The notes under the pieces were generated by a model. The model ran no database searches. It saw only the letters and a list, made by a program, of their open reading frames with translations, and was not told the origin of the DNA. Below are positions 6,007 to 7,024 of a stretch of 7,024 nucleotides of DNA, one piece after another (the stretch's first letter is position 1; every line of letters begins with the position of its first letter). Position numbers and translations under genes: made by a program. Location of the stretch: NCBI GenBank assembly GCA_964512955.1, contig CAZEKX010000092.1:1-7024 (forward strand), read 5' to 3'. The stretch is from HGM04593 sp964512955. Lineage in GTDB: Bacteria; Bacteroidota; Bacteroidia; Bacteroidales; Bacteroidaceae.

Positions 6007-6714
6007 TTATTTCAGTTCAAAAATAACGGTAACGGTTACAGTGTAGTTTATTTTCCCTATCGATATTTGTGGTTCTGCGATATTTTCTTCTGAAGCAACA
6101 GTATCCATTGTGCGCGATTTATACATTCTGGGTTCCGGGTTGTTTTGCGATGTCCATGAATTAATGTTTATTGCTTTACCAATTTGCTGGTCTAATGCAG
6201 TGGCGTATGCAATAGCCTGTGCTTGTGCTTTTTTTATTGCTTCAACCCCCAATTCGGTTATGAGAGCCTCGTCGTTCGTGAATTTTGTTCTTGTGAGTCC
6301 TATATTTGATATGCCTGCGTTCTCTAACTCATATATAACATTCTGCATTTTATCGGCATCATAGAACTTTAGTTCATACGTGGCTTCGCTTTTGGGATAT
6401 ACTTTCGACGAAAATATCTTGTAACTTATGTTACTTCCCATGTAGTTTATCGTAAGGTCTTTTGAGATGTCAATATTGTTCTTTTTAAGTATATCAATCA
6501 TTGATTTTTGCATCTCTTGCAAACTCTTTTTCCCTTTGTAATCACTCTCTTTTATTGTAATCGACACATAAATTTCGTTTGGAGTTACCTGTCGCTCGGC
6601 AGTTGCGCGCATCTCTATCTGCGGTTGTGCTTGAGCCTTTACGTTCTGTGAAAATACAAACATTATTATGGCACATGCCAATACTGCTTTAATTGTTGTT
6701 CTAATGGTTTTCAT
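6007..6714 (-). CDS. Exported SIMPL-domain (DUF541) protein
   Basis: The 235-residue product begins with a classical signal peptide: a basic start MKTIRTTIK, a hydrophobic core at about 9-22, and a likely signal peptidase I cut after VKA (residue 27). The mature part fits the SIMPL/DUF541 family throughout. It opens with IEMRATAERQVTPNEIYVSITIKE (from 33). A central region holds a YELKFYDADKMQNVIYELENAGI segment (113-135). The hallmark helix KKAQAQAIAYATALDQQIGKAI is at 161-182, and the end is a beta strand, INYTVTVTVIFELK. Family members are periplasmic or surface proteins of poorly defined function; the name comes from a mouse protein that interacts with an IRAK-like kinase, which says nothing about the bacterial role. 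Length is typical. The gene appears monocistronic and ends at a terminator shared with tRNA-Asn. An out-of-frame ATG lies 10 nt upstream of the chosen start. Confidence 0.9.
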   Translation of the reverse strand: MKTIRTTIKAVLACAIIMFVFSQNVKAQAQPQIEMRATAERQVTPNEIYVSITIKESDYKGKKSLQEMQKSMIDILKKNNIDISKDLTINYMGSNISYKIFSSKVYPKSEATYELKFYDADKMQNVIYELENAGISNIGLTRTKFTNDEALITELGVEAIKKAQAQAIAYATALDQQIGKAININSWTSQNNPEPRMYKSRTMDTVASEENIAEPQISIGKINYTVTVTVIFELK

Positions 6715-6741
6715 GATACTTCATTTTTTAATTATGGATTG

Positions 6742-6770
6742 CAATATAATTAGTTTTTTTTTGTAAACAA
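6742..6770 (-). promoter_or_regulatory. Possible promoter of the SIMPL gene
   Basis: On the minus strand TTG at 6770-6768 is followed after 19 nt by TATATTG at 6748-6742. This resembles the -33/-7 pair but is one base short of the full TAnnTTTG core. The transcription start would be near 6735, about 20 nt before the ATG. Confidence 0.4.
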
Positions 6771-6780
6771 TTGATAGTGT

Positions 6781-6822
6781 AATGGTTTTTTGTAAAAATT
6801 AACTTTGTGTAAATAAACCATT
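6781..6822. repeat. 8-bp inverted repeat upstream of the SIMPL gene
   Basis: AATGGTTT (6781-6788) and AAACCATT (6815-6822) are exact inverse complements separated by 26 nt. The spacer contains TAACTTTG (6800-6807), a full match to the -7 core on the plus strand but without a -33 box and without a plus-strand gene after it. It could be an operator or an RNA hairpin. There is no U-run after it in the minus direction. Confidence 0.4.
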
Positions 6823-6898
6823 GATTCGCCAACCTTAAATATCTACTTAATTATCAATCTATTACTTGTAAATTTTGTAATTGTAATATAATTTTATA

Positions 6899-6917
6899 GC
6901 ATACAATTTGCATACAA
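6899..6917. repeat. Direct repeat GCATACAA with 11-bp period
   Basis: GCATACAA occurs at 6899-6906 and again at 6910-6917, with TTT between them. The 11-bp period places the two copies on nearly the same DNA face, as in tandem operator half-sites. No regulator is encoded in the window. Confidence 0.45.
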
Positions 6918-6919
6918 AG

Positions 6920-7010
6920 TCGGAGATTTTGAGAAAATAGTAATGCTAAAATACCACTTCAAAAGTTTCTATCGTGGTAGGCGATTATTTATATTTTCTT
7001 TCGCCTCCGA
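6920..7010 (-). ncRNA. Candidate structured RNA (three-way junction)
   Basis: Read on the minus strand from just after the -7 box at 7015-7023, the RNA can form three helices. P1 is TCGGA (7010-7006) with TCCGA (6924-6920). P3 is GGCGA (7005-7001) with TCGCC (6984-6980). P2 is TACCAC (6979-6974) with GTGGTA (6957-6952). P1/P3 and P3/P2 are directly contiguous, and both hairpin loops are 16 nt. A 27-nt single-stranded segment closes the junction. I do not recognise the family. The helices are short, so this is a prediction from base pairing only. No clear terminator follows. Confidence 0.35.
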
Positions 7011-7014
7011 TGTC

Positions 7015-7023
7015 GCAAAGGTA
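7015..7023 (-). promoter_or_regulatory. -7 promoter box at the right edge, reading leftward
   Basis: On the minus strand TACCTTTGC fully matches the TAnnTTTG core. The -33 box would lie outside the window. The predicted start is about 7008-7011, exactly where the folded RNA candidate begins. The next minus-strand ORF is the SIMPL gene, about 295 nt downstream. Confidence 0.55.
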
Positions 7024-7024
7024 T

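Larger units (their letters stand above)
6715..7024. other. 310-bp noncoding region upstream of the SIMPL gene
   Basis: No coding region is convincing on either strand. The region is very AT-rich. It holds a weak promoter for the SIMPL gene, an 8-bp inverted repeat, an 11-bp-period direct repeat, a possible folded RNA and a minus-strand -7 box at the right edge. These are listed separately. It is either an sRNA locus plus the SIMPL promoter, or one long structured leader. Confidence 0.7.

Noticed and set aside
6920..7010. Known ribozyme or riboswitch (hammerhead, TPP, THF, purine) in the folded region
   Set aside because: I looked for the conserved hammerhead CUGANGA/GAAA core and for known aptamer cores and did not see them.
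1..7024. Mobile element, CRISPR array, toxin-antitoxin or phage genes
   Set aside because: There are no transposase or integrase motifs, no regularly spaced repeats and no paired small genes. The tRNA gene is not followed by an integrase or by a duplicated tRNA 3' end in the window.

Overview
The window looks like a Bacteroidota chromosome, most likely order Bacteroidales. It is AT-rich, the genes lack clear Shine-Dalgarno sites, and several intergenic regions carry the phylum's promoter pattern (TTTG or TTG, about 20 nt, then TAnnTTTG). The tRNA gene does not encode its CCA end, and IF2 and NusA read like Bacteroidota versions. Genus and species cannot be set from sequence reading alone.

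Left part (1-3530), minus strand: the transcription/translation operon rimP-nusA-infB. rimP and nusA are 1 nt apart, and nusA and infB are 57 nt apart. infB runs off the left edge after 537 codons, inside its G domain. Between a good promoter (3498-3529) and rimP lies a strong intrinsic-terminator hairpin pointing toward rimP (3454-3480). This layout suggests attenuation of the operon, possibly by NusA itself.

Middle (3589-5717): a small plus-strand gene for an unrecognised single-pass membrane or secreted protein is divergent from rimP. It converges, with 4 nt between stop codons, on a minus-strand membrane-anchored S41 (CtpA-type) PDZ protease with an intact Ser/Lys/Gln catalytic set. Both genes have the same promoter core, TATCTTCGC.

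Right part (5831-7024): a plus-strand tRNA-Asn(GTT) with its own promoter shares a hairpin terminator, apparently bidirectional, with a minus-strand exported SIMPL (DUF541) family protein. The last 310 bp hold no convincing gene. They hold a minus-strand promoter core at the window edge, a possible three-way-junction RNA starting just downstream of it, an 11-bp-period direct repeat and an 8-bp inverted repeat. This stretch could be a small RNA gene or a long structured leader of the SIMPL gene.

Most of the window is core housekeeping. The candidates for something undescribed are the rimP leader terminator, the structured RNA at the right end and the small membrane protein.
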